This document shows positions 17,516-27,176 of a stretch of 64,000 nt of DNA, piece by piece. A program made the translations under genes and the position numbers. The stretch's first letter is position 1. Every line of letters begins with the position of its first letter. The notes under the pieces were generated by a model. The model was not told the DNA's origin, searched no databases, and was given only the letters and a program-made list of their open reading frames with translations. Source of the stretch: Salinibacillus xinjiangensis. GTDB taxonomy: Bacteria > Bacillota > Bacilli > Bacillales > Alkalibacillaceae. Location: assembly GCF_009649735.1 (NCBI RefSeq), contig NZ_WJNH01000013.1, positions 19,786-83,785 of the forward strand, given 5' to 3'.

Positions 17516-18682
17516 TCATTTTTTAAAATAATTTTGATATATTAACTGCCCAGTAATGAGTAATATAGCTACACCTACAGTAAGTAAAATGGCAATAGGA
17601 AAGTTTACCCATGTTAAGGATAAGTAACCGAACAGTGCAGCTAAAATTCCAGTGAGACTGTTTACTTTCTTATTAACAAACCTTATTACAATAACGGGGA
17701 AAAAAGCCACCATCCATATTCCGAAAATAAAAAACAAAAATGAAAAGTGCATCCATTGTTGATCTAAGGAAACAAGAAAGAAGATGAATGAGGGGAGTAA
17801 CCATACTAACCCCTTATGAAGAAAACGAAATCCTTCAATCTTTTTAAACTCCATACGAAATGTATCCAGTAAGGTAAAGAGAAGAAAAATACTTACTAGC
17901 CAGAAAACAATTCGATAGTCAATGGTATATAGTAAGTCCCTCACGACGGTAAACGTAGAGTCAAATCCACCCTCATAAATAACGGAAAGAACAATAATAA
18001 CAAACGAAATTGGCGTTGATGCCCACGCAATTCCACTGAGTAATACCACTTTGTAGTTGCTTTTCGTTTCTAAAATATAGGCAATCGACTTAGAATCAAC
18101 TAGTATTCTACTCATAAACACCAGACATACTGCAAAGGTGAAGATTTCAAGATCGCCCCATTCTACATACAATAGATAAGGATGGTATAAGCGAAGACCA
18201 CTAAAGATAACTTCTGCATCATTTGTCACATAAGTATAAACCATTAAGCCCGTCGTTATTAAACTTAAAAATATTAATTTAACTTGGTGTCTTATTGGGG
18301 GTAATTTCTGAACATATAAAAATAAAAAACCGACCCCAATGAATATCACGATCCCCACTGAAAGGTGATTCGAAAACAATATACTGATTACCATTCCGCC
18401 ACCAATTGCTATCATAAATAACTGCATAAGTGAACTAACAATATAATAAAGTTGCAATACCCAGTCCGTTTCCACCTGTATACTTCGCTTATCCACAAAA
18501 TAAGTTAAGTAAAGATAGCATAGGGAAACAGCAATCAAGACCGCAACACCAAAGAAAATTCCTTCCATCAGGCCATAGTGAATTAAAAAAGAGGGTCCAG
18601 TAAAAAGGGCACTAACGGATAACCAACGAGATATGATTTTTACTGGGTTTGTCGAATCAATGGATGAGTACTGTTTATTCAT
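17516..18682 (-). CDS. Polytopic membrane protein of unknown function
   Basis: 388 residues with about eleven hydrophobic segments. I do not recognise a family. It overlaps the response-regulator gene by 8 bp and ends 16 bp before the gamma-glutamyltransferase. It could be a transporter or an accessory sensor of the two-component system; neither is shown by the sequence. Confidence 0.7.
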   Translation of the reverse strand: MNKQYSSIDSTNPVKIISRWLSVSALFTGPSFLIHYGLMEGIFFGVAVLIAVSLCYLYLTYFVDKRSIQVETDWVLQLYYIVSSLMQLFMIAIGGGMVISILFSNHLSVGIVIFIGVGFLFLYVQKLPPIRHQVKLIFLSLITTGLMVYTYVTNDAEVIFSGLRLYHPYLLYVEWGDLEIFTFAVCLVFMSRILVDSKSIAYILETKSNYKVVLLSGIAWASTPISFVIIVLSVIYEGGFDSTFTVVRDLLYTIDYRIVFWLVSIFLLFTLLDTFRMEFKKIEGFRFLHKGLVWLLPSFIFFLVSLDQQWMHFSFLFFIFGIWMVAFFPVIVIRFVNKKVNSLTGILAALFGYLSLTWVNFPIAILLTVGVAILLITGQLIYQNYFKK

Positions 18683-19376
18683 CAGCTTTGATGCCCTCTT
18701 CCCTAAATTCCTTAGGTGTTTGGCCTACCTTTTGCTTAAATGTTTTGCTAAAGTAATGTAAGCTGTTAAACCCACATTGATCTGCAATTGAAGAAATACT
18801 CTCCGTCCGGTTATTTAATATTTTTTCCTTCGATTTCTCTATACGATAGTCGAGAACATAGTCTGAAAACTTCTTCCCTGTTTCATCATGAAACTTCCTA
18901 CTTAAGTAAGATGGATTAATGTGAATTTGTTCGGATATTAAGGATAAGTTTATGCGTTCATGGTAATTTTGATGAATGTAATTCAATGTATCTAACACGA
19001 CAGTTGAAAAGTTATATTGTTGGACATACCTACCAAGTACTTCTTTTAATTCCTCTTCAATAATAGGCTTGGTCAGATAGTCATCGACACCAATTCGAAT
19101 AGACGTTTTCGCATACCGAAAATCTTGATAAGCAGATAACATGACAATATTCACCTGTGAAAAGCTTTTTTTCATTTCCTTTGCTAAAGTTAATCCATCT
19201 TTTCCAGGCAATTCGATATCAAGAATAGCCAACTGAATATTGTGTTGATTCAGAACTTGTAGAGCCTGAATACTATCCACACAGCTAAAGGTTTCCCATT
19301 GTGGATGGAACTCTCCAATTAAATATTCTAATTGCTTTAACACAAATGGCTCGTCGTCAACTAGGAGTATTTTCAT
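18675..19376 (-). CDS. YesN-type response regulator with AraC-family output domain
   Basis: A transcription regulator of 233 residues. The receiver domain has the LLVDDEP motif and phospho-acceptor Asp53 (LAILDIELPGKDG). The C-terminal 100 residues are an AraC/XylS double helix-turn-helix ending in the signature SLHYFSKTFKQKVGQTPKEF. The chosen start is ATG 19376, within the 3' end of the kinase gene; a GTG four codons upstream is possible. Together with the kinase it probably controls its own operon of peptide importer and gamma-glutamyltransferase genes. Confidence 0.9.
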   Translation of the reverse strand: MKILLVDDEPFVLKQLEYLIGEFHPQWETFSCVDSIQALQVLNQHNIQLAILDIELPGKDGLTLAKEMKKSFSQVNIVMLSAYQDFRYAKTSIRIGVDDYLTKPIIEEELKEVLGRYVQQYNFSTVVLDTLNYIHQNYHERINLSLISEQIHINPSYLSRKFHDETGKKFSDYVLDYRIEKSKEKILNNRTESISSIADQCGFNSLHYFSKTFKQKVGQTPKEFREEGIKADE

Positions 19377-20139
19377 GTTCTTCACCACTCTTATTAGTTT
19401 GCAAGGGAAAGCTCACGCTGGCGGTCGTACCTGTATCAGACGGGCAAACTAGTAAATTTACATTCTCTTTACCAAAAAGCAACATCAAACGTCTTTGGAT
19501 ATTGTCTAAGCCATGACCAGAAGGCGTTGCTTCCATTTGTTTTAAGTTAATTCCCACACCATTATCTATAACTTGAATAACCAATCTTGTATCATCATTC
19601 TTTAAGAGAATTTTAAGATATTTCTCCCCAGCCTTTTTTTCTAGTCCGTGTTTAAAGGCGTTTTCTGTTAGGGTTTGTAATGTATATGGGGGAACCAAAG
19701 CATCATACACTTCCGAATCCACCTCATACTCGATGGTTAAATAAGATTCAAATCTTGCTTGTTGAATGGCCAAGTACTTTTTGGTTTGTTCAAATTCCAT
19801 TGAAAGTGGAATCAGCTGATCTTGTACTTGATAGCTAAACCTTAAATACTGTGAGAAGTTTTCAATCGTGTTTACTAACTGCCTTTTCTCATCAAGCCGA
19901 GCATATCCAAGAATTAAATTAATCGTATTAAACAAAAAGTGTGGTTGAATTTGAGCGTTTAGCTGCATGTATTTACTTTGCTGGAAGTCTTTTTCTAATT
20001 CTACATTTTGTTGTTTGACCTTCATTAGCCGGAATTCCTTTTCATAGCCCATAATCATGAAAAGGGCAATGACACTAATAATAGGAATAAACACAGCTAT
20101 GATAATCATCGTTGTAAACCATTCTTGGCTGATGAGCAC
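19357..20139 (-). CDS. YesM/LytS-type sensor histidine kinase
   Basis: A 260-residue kinase with GTG start. One membrane segment at about 10-30 is followed by a short linker, then the His_kinase domain with phospho-acceptor His67 (AQIQPHFLFNTIN) and a HATPase_c domain (TENAFKHG, DNGVGI, GHGLDNIQRRL). The large extracellular domain of classical YesM is missing. A single membrane segment leaves nothing outside to bind ligand, so it may sense through a partner, perhaps the adjacent binding-protein transporter or the unknown membrane protein. It lies 26 bp after the importer's last gene. Confidence 0.9.
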   Translation of the reverse strand: MLISQEWFTTMIIIAVFIPIISVIALFMIMGYEKEFRLMKVKQQNVELEKDFQQSKYMQLNAQIQPHFLFNTINLILGYARLDEKRQLVNTIENFSQYLRFSYQVQDQLIPLSMEFEQTKKYLAIQQARFESYLTIEYEVDSEVYDALVPPYTLQTLTENAFKHGLEKKAGEKYLKILLKNDDTRLVIQVIDNGVGINLKQMEATPSGHGLDNIQRRLMLLFGKENVNLLVCPSDTGTTASVSFPLQTNKSGEEHENTPS

Positions 20140-20165
20140 AACATATCACTTCTTTTATTTAATAG

Positions 20166-21161
20166 TTAAGATAGTTCCTCAGCATAAAAACAGGCTACCC
20201 TATTTGTTTTGTCGCCTACTTGCTCTATAGTAGGCTCATTTTGCTTACAATATTCAGTTGCAAATGGACACCTAGTATGGAATCTACAGCCCGTAGGTGG
20301 ATTTATTGGTGATGGAACATCCCCTTTTAAAATAACCCGCTCTTTACGCTTTGTACGATCTGGCTCTGGAATAGCCGATAATAAAGCTTTTGTATAAGGA
20401 TGCTGTGGATGATCAAAAATATCTTTTTTCTCACCAATTTCAACCACTTTCCCTAAATACATAACCATAACACGATCGGATATATGTCGAACCACACCTA
20501 AATCATGTGAAATGAATAAATAGGTTAAATTATACTGTTTTTGCAGCTTCTTTAGCAGGTTGAGAACTTGTGCTTGTACGGATACATCTAAGGCGGAAAC
20601 GGCCTCATCACAAATAATCAGCTTAGGGTTTGTTGCTAGTGCTCTTGCAATACCAATTCGTTGCCTCTGTCCACCACTAAACTCATGTGGGTAACGGTAG
20701 GCATATTCTGGACGCAATCCTACTTGTTGAAGCAATTCTTTAACCCTATCCAATCGTTTTTCTCTTGGCATATCGGTTAGTATTTCCATAGCTTCTTCAA
20801 TGATTCGCCCTACCGTCTGTCTAGGATTTAAGGAAGCAAAAGGATCCTGAAAAATGACTTGAATATCTTTACGAGCCGCGCGCATTTCCCGTTTAGTTAA
20901 GTCTAATAAATTAATATTGTTAAATCGTACCTCACCTGATGTCGGGTTTTCAAGTCTTAATATTGAACGGCCTGTTGTAGACTTCCCACAACCAGATTCA
21001 CCCACAATGCTTAGGGTTTCGCCTTCATATACCGTAAAAGAAACATCATCAACTGCTTTTACGTGATTAACCGTCCGGGAAAAGATCCCCCCTTTAATCG
21101 GGAAATACTGCTTTAAATTAGTTACCTTGAGAAGGGGCTGCTTCTTTGTTGATGTCACCAT
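20166..21161 (-). CDS. Dipeptide/oligopeptide ABC transporter ATPase (DppF/OppF type)
   Basis: The second nucleotide-binding subunit, 331 residues from ATG 21161, which has AAGGAGGAG eight bases upstream; a longer frame is not favoured. Walker [10 protein letters not shown], signature [10 protein letters not shown], Walker [14 protein letters not shown] and the C-terminal oligo_HPY zinc-type motif ([14 protein letters not shown]) are present. It overlaps the first ATPase gene by 44 bp. Typical substrates are di- or oligopeptides, and in some systems glutathione or nickel. Confidence 0.92.
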   Translation of the reverse strand: MVTSTKKQPLLKVTNLKQYFPIKGGIFSRTVNHVKAVDDVSFTVYEGETLSIVGESGCGKSTTGRSILRLENPTSGEVRFNNINLLDLTKREMRAARKDIQVIFQDPFASLNPRQTVGRIIEEAMEILTDMPREKRLDRVKELLQQVGLRPEYAYRYPHEFSGGQRQRIGIARALATNPKLIICDEAVSALDVSVQAQVLNLLKKLQKQYNLTYLFISHDLGVVRHISDRVMVMYLGKVVEIGEKKDIFDHPQHPYTKALLSAIPEPDRTKRKERVILKGDVPSPINPPTGCRFHTRCPFATEYCKQNEPTIEQVGDKTNRVACFYAEELS

Positions 21162-22155
21162 TTTGGCTCTCCTCCTTATTCCATTCATCTGTATAAGCGA
21201 AACATCTAACCTTACTTCCAGACTCGAGCGGCGTTAATTCTGGTAGCTTCTCGTGACAAATATCTTTTGCAATTGGGCATCGAGGTGCAAACCGGCATCC
21301 CTTTGGTAAATTATCTGGATTCGGCACAGTTCCCTCAATGGCATAAAGCTCATCAACATCTTCATCAATTCTAGGCATTGCTTTTAATAGCCCTTGCGTG
21401 TAAGGATGAAGTGGGTTATCAAATAATTGATCCACGTGTGTATGCTCAACTACCTTTCCCGAATACATGACGACGACATTGTCACAGGTCTCGGCAACAA
21501 CTCCTAAATCATGAGTAATCATAATAACAGCTGAATTAAACTCTGACTGAAGCTTCTTCAACAAATCTAATATTTGAGCTTGAATCGTTACATCTAAAGC
21601 TGTTGTCGGTTCATCCGCAATTAGGAGTGAAGGGTTACAAGCAAGAGCCATAGCAATCATAACTCTTTGCCTCATCCCACCACTTAGTTCATGTGGTTCT
21701 TGCTTGGCTCTTTTTTCAGGAGAAGGAATCCCGACTAGCTCTAGCATCTCTACAGATCGTTTCCAGGCTTCGGATTTATTTAAACCTTGATGTATACGTA
21801 AGGACTCAGAAATTTGCTCCCCAACCGTAAAAACAGGATTTAAGGATGTCATAGGCTCCTGAAAGATCATGGAAATTTGGTTACCACGGATGGATCGCAT
21901 TTCTTCCTCGGATTTATCTAGTAAATTTTGATCTTTAAAATAGACACCGTCACCAGAGATTTCACCCTGTTCATCTACCAGTCTCATAATCGATAAGGAT
22001 GTCATACTCTTTCCGCACCCAGATTCACCCACAATCCCTAGGGTTTCGCCTTCCTTCACTTCAAAATCAACACCATCGACGGCCTTTACAACTTTTTTAC
22101 CTGACTTAAAATGGGTTTTTAAACCTCTTACCTTTAAAATTTCTTTGCTTGTCAT
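21118..22155 (-). CDS. Dipeptide/oligopeptide ABC transporter ATPase (DppD/OppD type)
   Basis: The first nucleotide-binding subunit, 345 residues. Walker [10 protein letters not shown] (Met in place of the usual Thr or Ser after Ser), signature LSGGMRQRVMIA, Walker B LLIADEPTTALDV and the C-terminal CRFAPRCPIAKDIC cysteine motif, a possible iron-sulfur or zinc site known in this family. It follows the permease gene by 11 bp. Confidence 0.92.
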   Translation of the reverse strand: MTSKEILKVRGLKTHFKSGKKVVKAVDGVDFEVKEGETLGIVGESGCGKSMTSLSIMRLVDEQGEISGDGVYFKDQNLLDKSEEEMRSIRGNQISMIFQEPMTSLNPVFTVGEQISESLRIHQGLNKSEAWKRSVEMLELVGIPSPEKRAKQEPHELSGGMRQRVMIAMALACNPSLLIADEPTTALDVTIQAQILDLLKKLQSEFNSAVIMITHDLGVVAETCDNVVVMYSGKVVEHTHVDQLFDNPLHPYTQGLLKAMPRIDEDVDELYAIEGTVPNPDNLPKGCRFAPRCPIAKDICHEKLPELTPLESGSKVRCFAYTDEWNKEESQNGDINKEAAPSQGN

Positions 22156-22166
22156 GGTGAAACCCC

Positions 22167-23087
22167 CTAGTTTAGATCTACTTTCTTATCAACAAATTTA
22201 TAGGATATATCCACGATTAAGTTCACTAACACAAATAGTGCTGAAACAACTAGAATTGACCCTTGAACTAATGGTAAATCTCGCATTCGAATCGCGTCGA
22301 CAATCATTCGTCCTAATCCATTAATGGCAAATACGGATTCCGTTAACACCGTCCCACCTAATAAAGCACCGAACTGTAAACCGACTACGGTGATAACTGG
22401 AACTAAAGCATTCTTTAATGCATGCTTATACACAATATATCTTTGTTTAACACCTTTAGCTTTTGCCGTTCGAATATAATCTTGTCTGATAACCTCTAGC
22501 ATACTTGATCGAGTCATTCTTGCTACAATGGCAGCACCACTTGTCCCTAACGTAAGAGCCGGCAATACAATATGAGCAAACGTTCCCCATCCGGAAACCG
22601 GGAATATTTGGAATTGAACAGAAAAATACAAAATTAACATTAAACCTAACCAGAAGTTTGGTAGAGATACACCGATTAGAGCTGCAACCATAATACTAAC
22701 ATCAGTTAGAGAGCGTTGTTTCGTCGCAGAAATCACCCCTGCTAAAAGACCTAACACAACGGTAACAACAATACTCCAAAAGGCTAATTCGATGGTCACT
22801 GGTAAACGAACCAAAATCTCATCTAATACAGGTCGGTTTGACCGGATAGACGTACCTAAATCCCCTTGAATTACATTTTTAATATAATCAAAGTATTGAA
22901 TATAGAGTGGTTGATCTAACCCTAATTGAGAACGTAATTGATTGACTTGTTCTTCAGTTGCACTTTCACCTGCTAATAAGACAGCAGGATCACCCGGTAC
23001 CATTTGCATAATTAAAAATACAACTAGAGAAACACCTATTAATACTGGAATTGTTTGAAGAACTCTTCTGACGATGAATATAAACAT
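22167..23087 (-). CDS. Dipeptide/oligopeptide ABC transporter permease (DppB/OppB type)
   Basis: A 306-residue permease with six hydrophobic segments. The N-terminal VVFLIMQMVPGDPAVLL motif of the DppB group and the EAA loop (DYIRTAKAKGVKQRYIVYKH) are present. It is preceded by the DppC-type gene with a 16-bp gap; the order C-B-D-F is the reverse of the usual B-C-D-F for the permeases. Confidence 0.93.
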   Translation of the reverse strand: MFIFIVRRVLQTIPVLIGVSLVVFLIMQMVPGDPAVLLAGESATEEQVNQLRSQLGLDQPLYIQYFDYIKNVIQGDLGTSIRSNRPVLDEILVRLPVTIELAFWSIVVTVVLGLLAGVISATKQRSLTDVSIMVAALIGVSLPNFWLGLMLILYFSVQFQIFPVSGWGTFAHIVLPALTLGTSGAAIVARMTRSSMLEVIRQDYIRTAKAKGVKQRYIVYKHALKNALVPVITVVGLQFGALLGGTVLTESVFAINGLGRMIVDAIRMRDLPLVQGSILVVSALFVLVNLIVDISYKFVDKKVDLN

Positions 23088-23103
23088 AGACGATCCTCCT
23101 CTA

Positions 23104-24024
23104 TTAGTTTTTCATCCTTGGATCTAACGCATCTCGTAATCCATCCCCAAGTAAGTTAAAGGCAATTACGATAATGGCAATCGCTAACCCTGGGAATGTT
23201 GCCACGTGCGGTGCTGACCAAAGGAAAGTTCGTCCATCCGATAGCATGGCTCCCCACTCAGGTGAAGGAGGCTGTGCGCCCATTCCTAAGAAGGATAGTC
23301 CCGCAGCTGTTAAGATGGCTGTTGCTAATCTTAATGTTCCTTGCACAATAATAGGTGACATAATGTTCGGTAATATATGGAGGAAAATAATCCGAAAGTC
23401 ACTTGCTCCAAGTGCCTTTATCGCATCAATATACTCCACTTTCTTTAACGTCATTGTGGAACCACGGACAATTCTTGCAAAGGTAGGAACAGAGAATATT
23501 CCAACCGCAATCATAACGTTTATTAAATCTGGACCTAGCGCACTGATAATCGCTAAAGCTAGCAATATACCAGGAAAGGCTAATAAAACATCTATAATTC
23601 TCATGATGACTGTATCTACGAATTTACCGTAATAACCAGAAATCAACCCAAGTGCAATGCCAAAAAAGGCACCAATTAATACAGAAACAACTCCAACTGT
23701 TAGAGAGAGTCTGGAACCGTATATAATTCGACTTAAAATATCCCTTCCCTTATCGTCTGTCCCCATCCAATGATCTGCAGTAGGCGGCTGCAATTTATTA
23801 GGTAAATCAATCCCTAATGGATCGTAAGGAGCAATCCAAGGAGCAAATACCGCTGCCACAAAATAAATAAGTACGATAATTCCTCCGACCAGGGACATCT
23901 TATTTGTCACTAACTTCACCATAAGAGACTTGACCCTTTCTAGCCGAGGTGACTTTTTCTTTGGAAGGAAGTTTGGATCTTCTATTGTAGTTTCTACATT
24001 TGATTGATTTATTTCCATGGCCAA
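23104..24024 (-). CDS. Dipeptide/oligopeptide ABC transporter permease (DppC/OppC type)
   Basis: A 306-residue permease with a hydrophilic N-terminal extension, then the OppC_N hydrophobic segment, the HWMGTDDKGRDILSRIIYGS motif typical of DppC, and an EAA loop around EYIDAIKALGASDFRIIFLH. It is the first gene of the ten-gene minus-strand run. A 169-bp divergent promoter region separates it from the Xaa-Pro peptidase gene. Confidence 0.93.
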   Translation of the reverse strand: MAMEINQSNVETTIEDPNFLPKKKSPRLERVKSLMVKLVTNKMSLVGGIIVLIYFVAAVFAPWIAPYDPLGIDLPNKLQPPTADHWMGTDDKGRDILSRIIYGSRLSLTVGVVSVLIGAFFGIALGLISGYYGKFVDTVIMRIIDVLLAFPGILLALAIISALGPDLINVMIAVGIFSVPTFARIVRGSTMTLKKVEYIDAIKALGASDFRIIFLHILPNIMSPIIVQGTLRLATAILTAAGLSFLGMGAQPPSPEWGAMLSDGRTFLWSAPHVATFPGLAIAIIVIAFNLLGDGLRDALDPRMKN

Positions 24025-24136
24025 TCCCCCTAAGTTTATTTATTAGAATATAAATTATCAGAATTTAAGGAAACTTTGTGCTTTTTTTCGACATAAGTCA
24101 AAATAATACAACAATTTGTAAAAATATTAAAAACAT

Positions 24137-24158
24137 AATATTCAGAAATTTTCTATAA
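24137..24158. promoter_or_regulatory. CodY-like box and -10 region in the divergent peptide-import promoter
   Basis: AATATTCAGAAATTT at 24137-24151 matches the 15-bp CodY consensus AATTTTCWGAAAATT at 13 positions and is directly followed by CTATAAT (24152-24158), a likely -10 for the plus-strand peptidase gene. A weaker match (four mismatches) lies at 24053-24067 near the minus-strand operon start. CodY control of peptide transport is common in Bacillaceae; binding here is inference. Confidence 0.45.
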
Positions 24159-24193
24159 TCGATTTAATATACAAAAAAGGTGGTGTCGTAAAG

Positions 24194-25267
24194 TTGTACC
24201 AAAAACGGTTGGAAAGTTTACATCAGCATATGAGCGATCAGCAAATTGAAGCTGTATATTTATGCTCTGATGTGAATTGTTACTATTTTTCTGGGTTTAC
24301 AGGTTCTAGTAGAAACATTGTAATCAGTTCTAAAACAAATTACTTTTTTACCGATTTTCGATATGGAGATCAAGCTCAACAAGAGGTACAAGAACATGAA
24401 ATAAAGGTTGTAACTCCACCTTTATTAAACACGGTCGTTGAAACCCTTTCAGAGCAGAAGGCCAAAAAGATAGGTTTAGAGTTTTCAAAGCTTAATACAA
24501 AAGACTATCTTTATTTAAAAGAAAAGCTGCCTGATGCAGAATTTATTAATGTGGATCCGTTTCTATCAGAAACAAGAATGATCAAAGACGAGGTAGAATT
24601 ATCCTATATTAAAAAAGGGATGGAAATTGTGGATTCAACCTTTACCCACATTCTCTCTTATTTAAAAACTGGAATTAGCGAAAAGGAACTAGGTCTCGAA
24701 CTAGAGTATACGATGAAAAAATTAGGTGCAGATGGCATAAAAGAAAACCATGTCATTGCAACAGGAGCTAGGTCTAGTTTGCCTCATGGACAAGCTACCA
24801 ATAAAATCATTGAACATGGTGATTTTGTCAAAATGGATATTGGTGCCAAAGTAAACGGTTATTATACTGATTTTACACGAACCGTTGTAATGGGTGAGGC
24901 AACAGAAGAACAACTAAACATGTATTCAATCGTAAAAGAAGCACAAGAAGCTTCACTAGCTGCTATCAAAGCAGGAAAGACGTGTGCCGAACTAGACAAT
25001 GTGGGAAGATCTATTATTCAAAAGGCTGGTTATGGCGAGAACTTCGGACACAGTTTAGGACATTCTTTAGGATTAGAAATTCATGAAATGCCAGCCATGA
25101 GAAGTACTGACCAAACTGTTTTACAGCCAGGAATGGTTCTAACCGTTGAGCCTGGGATTTACGTACAAAATTTAGGTGGCGTACGAATTGAAGATTTAGT
25201 GGTTGTAGAGGAAAATGGCATCAACAATTTAACAACATCAACAAAAGAATTACAAATTATTCAATAG
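24194..25267 (+). CDS. M24-family Xaa-Pro peptidase (YqhT/PepQ type)
   Basis: A cytosolic metallopeptidase that releases residues N-terminal to proline from short peptides. It has 357 residues, starting at TTG 24194 behind AAGGTGGTG. A creatinase-N domain covers 1-125 and the pita-bread M24 domain the rest, with metal ligands in MDIGAKVNGYYTDFTRT (two Asp), HSLGHSLGLEIHE (His), TVEPGIYV (Glu) and RIEDLVVV (Glu). It lies 11 bp before the peptide-binding protein gene, so import and cleavage are encoded together. Confidence 0.93.
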   Translation: MYQKRLESLHQHMSDQQIEAVYLCSDVNCYYFSGFTGSSRNIVISSKTNYFFTDFRYGDQAQQEVQEHEIKVVTPPLLNTVVETLSEQKAKKIGLEFSKLNTKDYLYLKEKLPDAEFINVDPFLSETRMIKDEVELSYIKKGMEIVDSTFTHILSYLKTGISEKELGLELEYTMKKLGADGIKENHVIATGARSSLPHGQATNKIIEHGDFVKMDIGAKVNGYYTDFTRTVVMGEATEEQLNMYSIVKEAQEASLAAIKAGKTCAELDNVGRSIIQKAGYGENFGHSLGHSLGLEIHEMPAMRSTDQTVLQPGMVLTVEPGIYVQNLGGVRIEDLVVVEENGINNLTTSTKELQIIQ

Positions 25268-25278
25268 GAGGGCTTAGC

Positions 25279-26856
25279 ATGAAAAAAATTGCGATGCTAA
25301 TGGCTATAAGTTTCTTAGCCATTCTAATGATGACTGGTTGTACGAGTGAGCCACAAACAGGTGGAAGCTCAGATAGTGAAGGGGCTGAAGGTTCTGGTAA
25401 TGGATCTGCAGCCGGAGATGAACTTATTATTGCTGTATTATCTGATGCAACACAATTAGATCCACATACAGGAACAGATATCCCATCTGCGAATGTGTAT
25501 CATGGGAAAATCTATGAAGGATTAGTTAAGCAAGACGAAAATATGGAGATTCAACCAGCTCTTGCAACAGAGTGGGAGCCAATTGATGATGTAACATGGG
25601 AATTTACATTAAGAGAAGGGGTTAAGTTCCATGATGGGACACCTTTCAATGCTGAAGCCGTGAAGAAAAATTTTGAACGTATTTTATCTGAAGAAATTGC
25701 ATCACCAAGAGCCACTTTGTTTGAAATGATTGAAGAAGTTAAGGTTGTAGATGACTATACTGTACAAATTAAAACGGCTTATCCGTTTGCTCCATTACTT
25801 GCAAACTTAGCTCACTATGCAGGGGGAATTGTAAGTCCTACTGCAGCCGAAAAGTATGGTAAAGAATTAGGTCAGCATCCAGTAGGCACAGGGAAATTTA
25901 AATTTGAGGAATGGACACCAGGTTCTCAAATTACACTCTCGACATACGATGAATACTGGGGTGAAACACCTTCTTATGAAACTGTAGTTTACAAAGTTGT
26001 TCCTGAGGACGCTACCCGTATCGCAATGGTGGAGACTGGCGAAGCACATTTAGCAGAGCCTGTTCCTGTAACTGAAATTGAACGTATTGAAAACAGCGAC
26101 AGTATGAGCCTTAATCGCAGTCAAGGGTTAGGAACAGATTATTTAGGTTTTAACGTACAAAAAGAACCATTCAATAACAAAAAGGTTAGACAAGCCATTA
26201 ACTACGCAGTTGATACTGAGCAAATTATTGAAGGTGTTTATAACAATGTTGGAACTGTAGCTGACAGCCCAATGGGTCCTGGTGTTTGGGGATATAACGA
26301 AAATGTAGAAGGCTATGAATACAACATTGAAAAGGCAAAAGAACTTCTTAAAGAAGCTGGATACGAGGATGGCTTTAAAACGTCTATCTGGACCAATGAC
26401 AACCAAGCTAGAGTCGACGTTGCTGAGGTAGTTCAATCACAATTAAAAGGTATTGGGATTGAAGCTGAAATCAATGTAATGGAGTGGGGAGCTTACTTAG
26501 AGGCTACTGCCAATGGAGAGCATGATATGTTCATTCTAGGCTGGTCTAATATGACAGGGGATGCGGATTACAATCAGTACTTCCTTTTCCACTCTGAAGC
26601 TCAAGGAACGCCTGGTAACAGAACATTTTATGAAAACGAAAAAGTTGACGAGCTAATTGATGCTGGCCGTCAAGAAACTGATCCAGAAAAACGTCTAGAG
26701 ATTTATGCTGAAGCACAGAAAATTGAAGTTGAAGATGCACCAGCTATTTTCTTACGATATGATGAGAACCTTGTTGCAGTAAATAATAATGTAGAAGGAT
26801 TCTGGATGCATCCAGCCGGAATTTATATGATTGATGATATCACGATTAATGAATAA
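25279..26856 (+). CDS. Peptide-type ABC transporter substrate-binding lipoprotein (SBP_bac_5)
   Basis: The receptor for a dipeptide, oligopeptide or glutathione importer, 525 residues. The signal peptide ends in lipobox MTGC, followed by a Gly/Ser/Glu-rich linker and a type-2 binding-protein fold with the SBP_bac_5 markers WEFTLREGVKFHDGTPFNA and AINYAVD. No other binding protein is near the permease and ATPase genes on the other strand, so it is their likely partner. The ligand cannot be read from sequence; the gamma-glutamyltransferase in the importer operon makes glutathione or gamma-glutamyl peptides attractive candidates. Confidence 0.92.
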   Translation: MKKIAMLMAISFLAILMMTGCTSEPQTGGSSDSEGAEGSGNGSAAGDELIIAVLSDATQLDPHTGTDIPSANVYHGKIYEGLVKQDENMEIQPALATEWEPIDDVTWEFTLREGVKFHDGTPFNAEAVKKNFERILSEEIASPRATLFEMIEEVKVVDDYTVQIKTAYPFAPLLANLAHYAGGIVSPTAAEKYGKELGQHPVGTGKFKFEEWTPGSQITLSTYDEYWGETPSYETVVYKVVPEDATRIAMVETGEAHLAEPVPVTEIERIENSDSMSLNRSQGLGTDYLGFNVQKEPFNNKKVRQAINYAVDTEQIIEGVYNNVGTVADSPMGPGVWGYNENVEGYEYNIEKAKELLKEAGYEDGFKTSIWTNDNQARVDVAEVVQSQLKGIGIEAEINVMEWGAYLEATANGEHDMFILGWSNMTGDADYNQYFLFHSEAQGTPGNRTFYENEKVDELIDAGRQETDPEKRLEIYAEAQKIEVEDAPAIFLRYDENLVAVNNNVEGFWMHPAGIYMIDDITINE

Positions 26857-26869
26857 TTGAGGTTTAACT

Positions 26870-26913
26870 ACTCCTCCATGTCTTCACAATTCGTGAAGTA
26901 TGGGGGAGTTTTA
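26870..26913 (+). terminator. Terminator after the peptide-binding protein gene
   Basis: ACTCCTCCAT and CTTCAC pair with GTGAAG and ATGGGGGAGT, giving a long stem with a small AATTC loop, followed by TTTTAATT. Confidence 0.85.
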
Positions 26914-27142
26914 ATTGGAGTTCAATAGTAAATAAGATTTGTTAGCAAATTCACTAACAGGATCTTCCTAATTGCATATGATCAAATGCATTGGGAAGTG
27001 TTAGCTATTAATTCTATCTAAAACCCTAGCAATCTAGTCATCACAGAACCTAATCAAGTCAAACATCTTGATAATCACGTCCCACCCAGACTCCTGGCTA
27101 GTTGCTCTTATACTATATACCTATCAACAAATTTGATCGTAT
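26914..27142. other. Non-coding gap between convergent units
   Basis: Part of a 318-bp stretch without a gene. It contains an imperfect inverted repeat (CTTCCTAATTGCAT near 26963 with ATGCATTGGGAAG) and nothing else I can name. Confidence 0.4.
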
Positions 27143-27176
27143 AAAAAAGGTGTACCGAGTTGGTACACCTTTTTTT
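27143..27176 (-). terminator. Terminator after the DUF5667-type gene
   Basis: Stem AAGGTGTACC / GGTACACCTT with a 6-nt loop and T runs on both sides; it reaches the stop codon of the minus-strand gene and can work in both directions. Confidence 0.85.
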
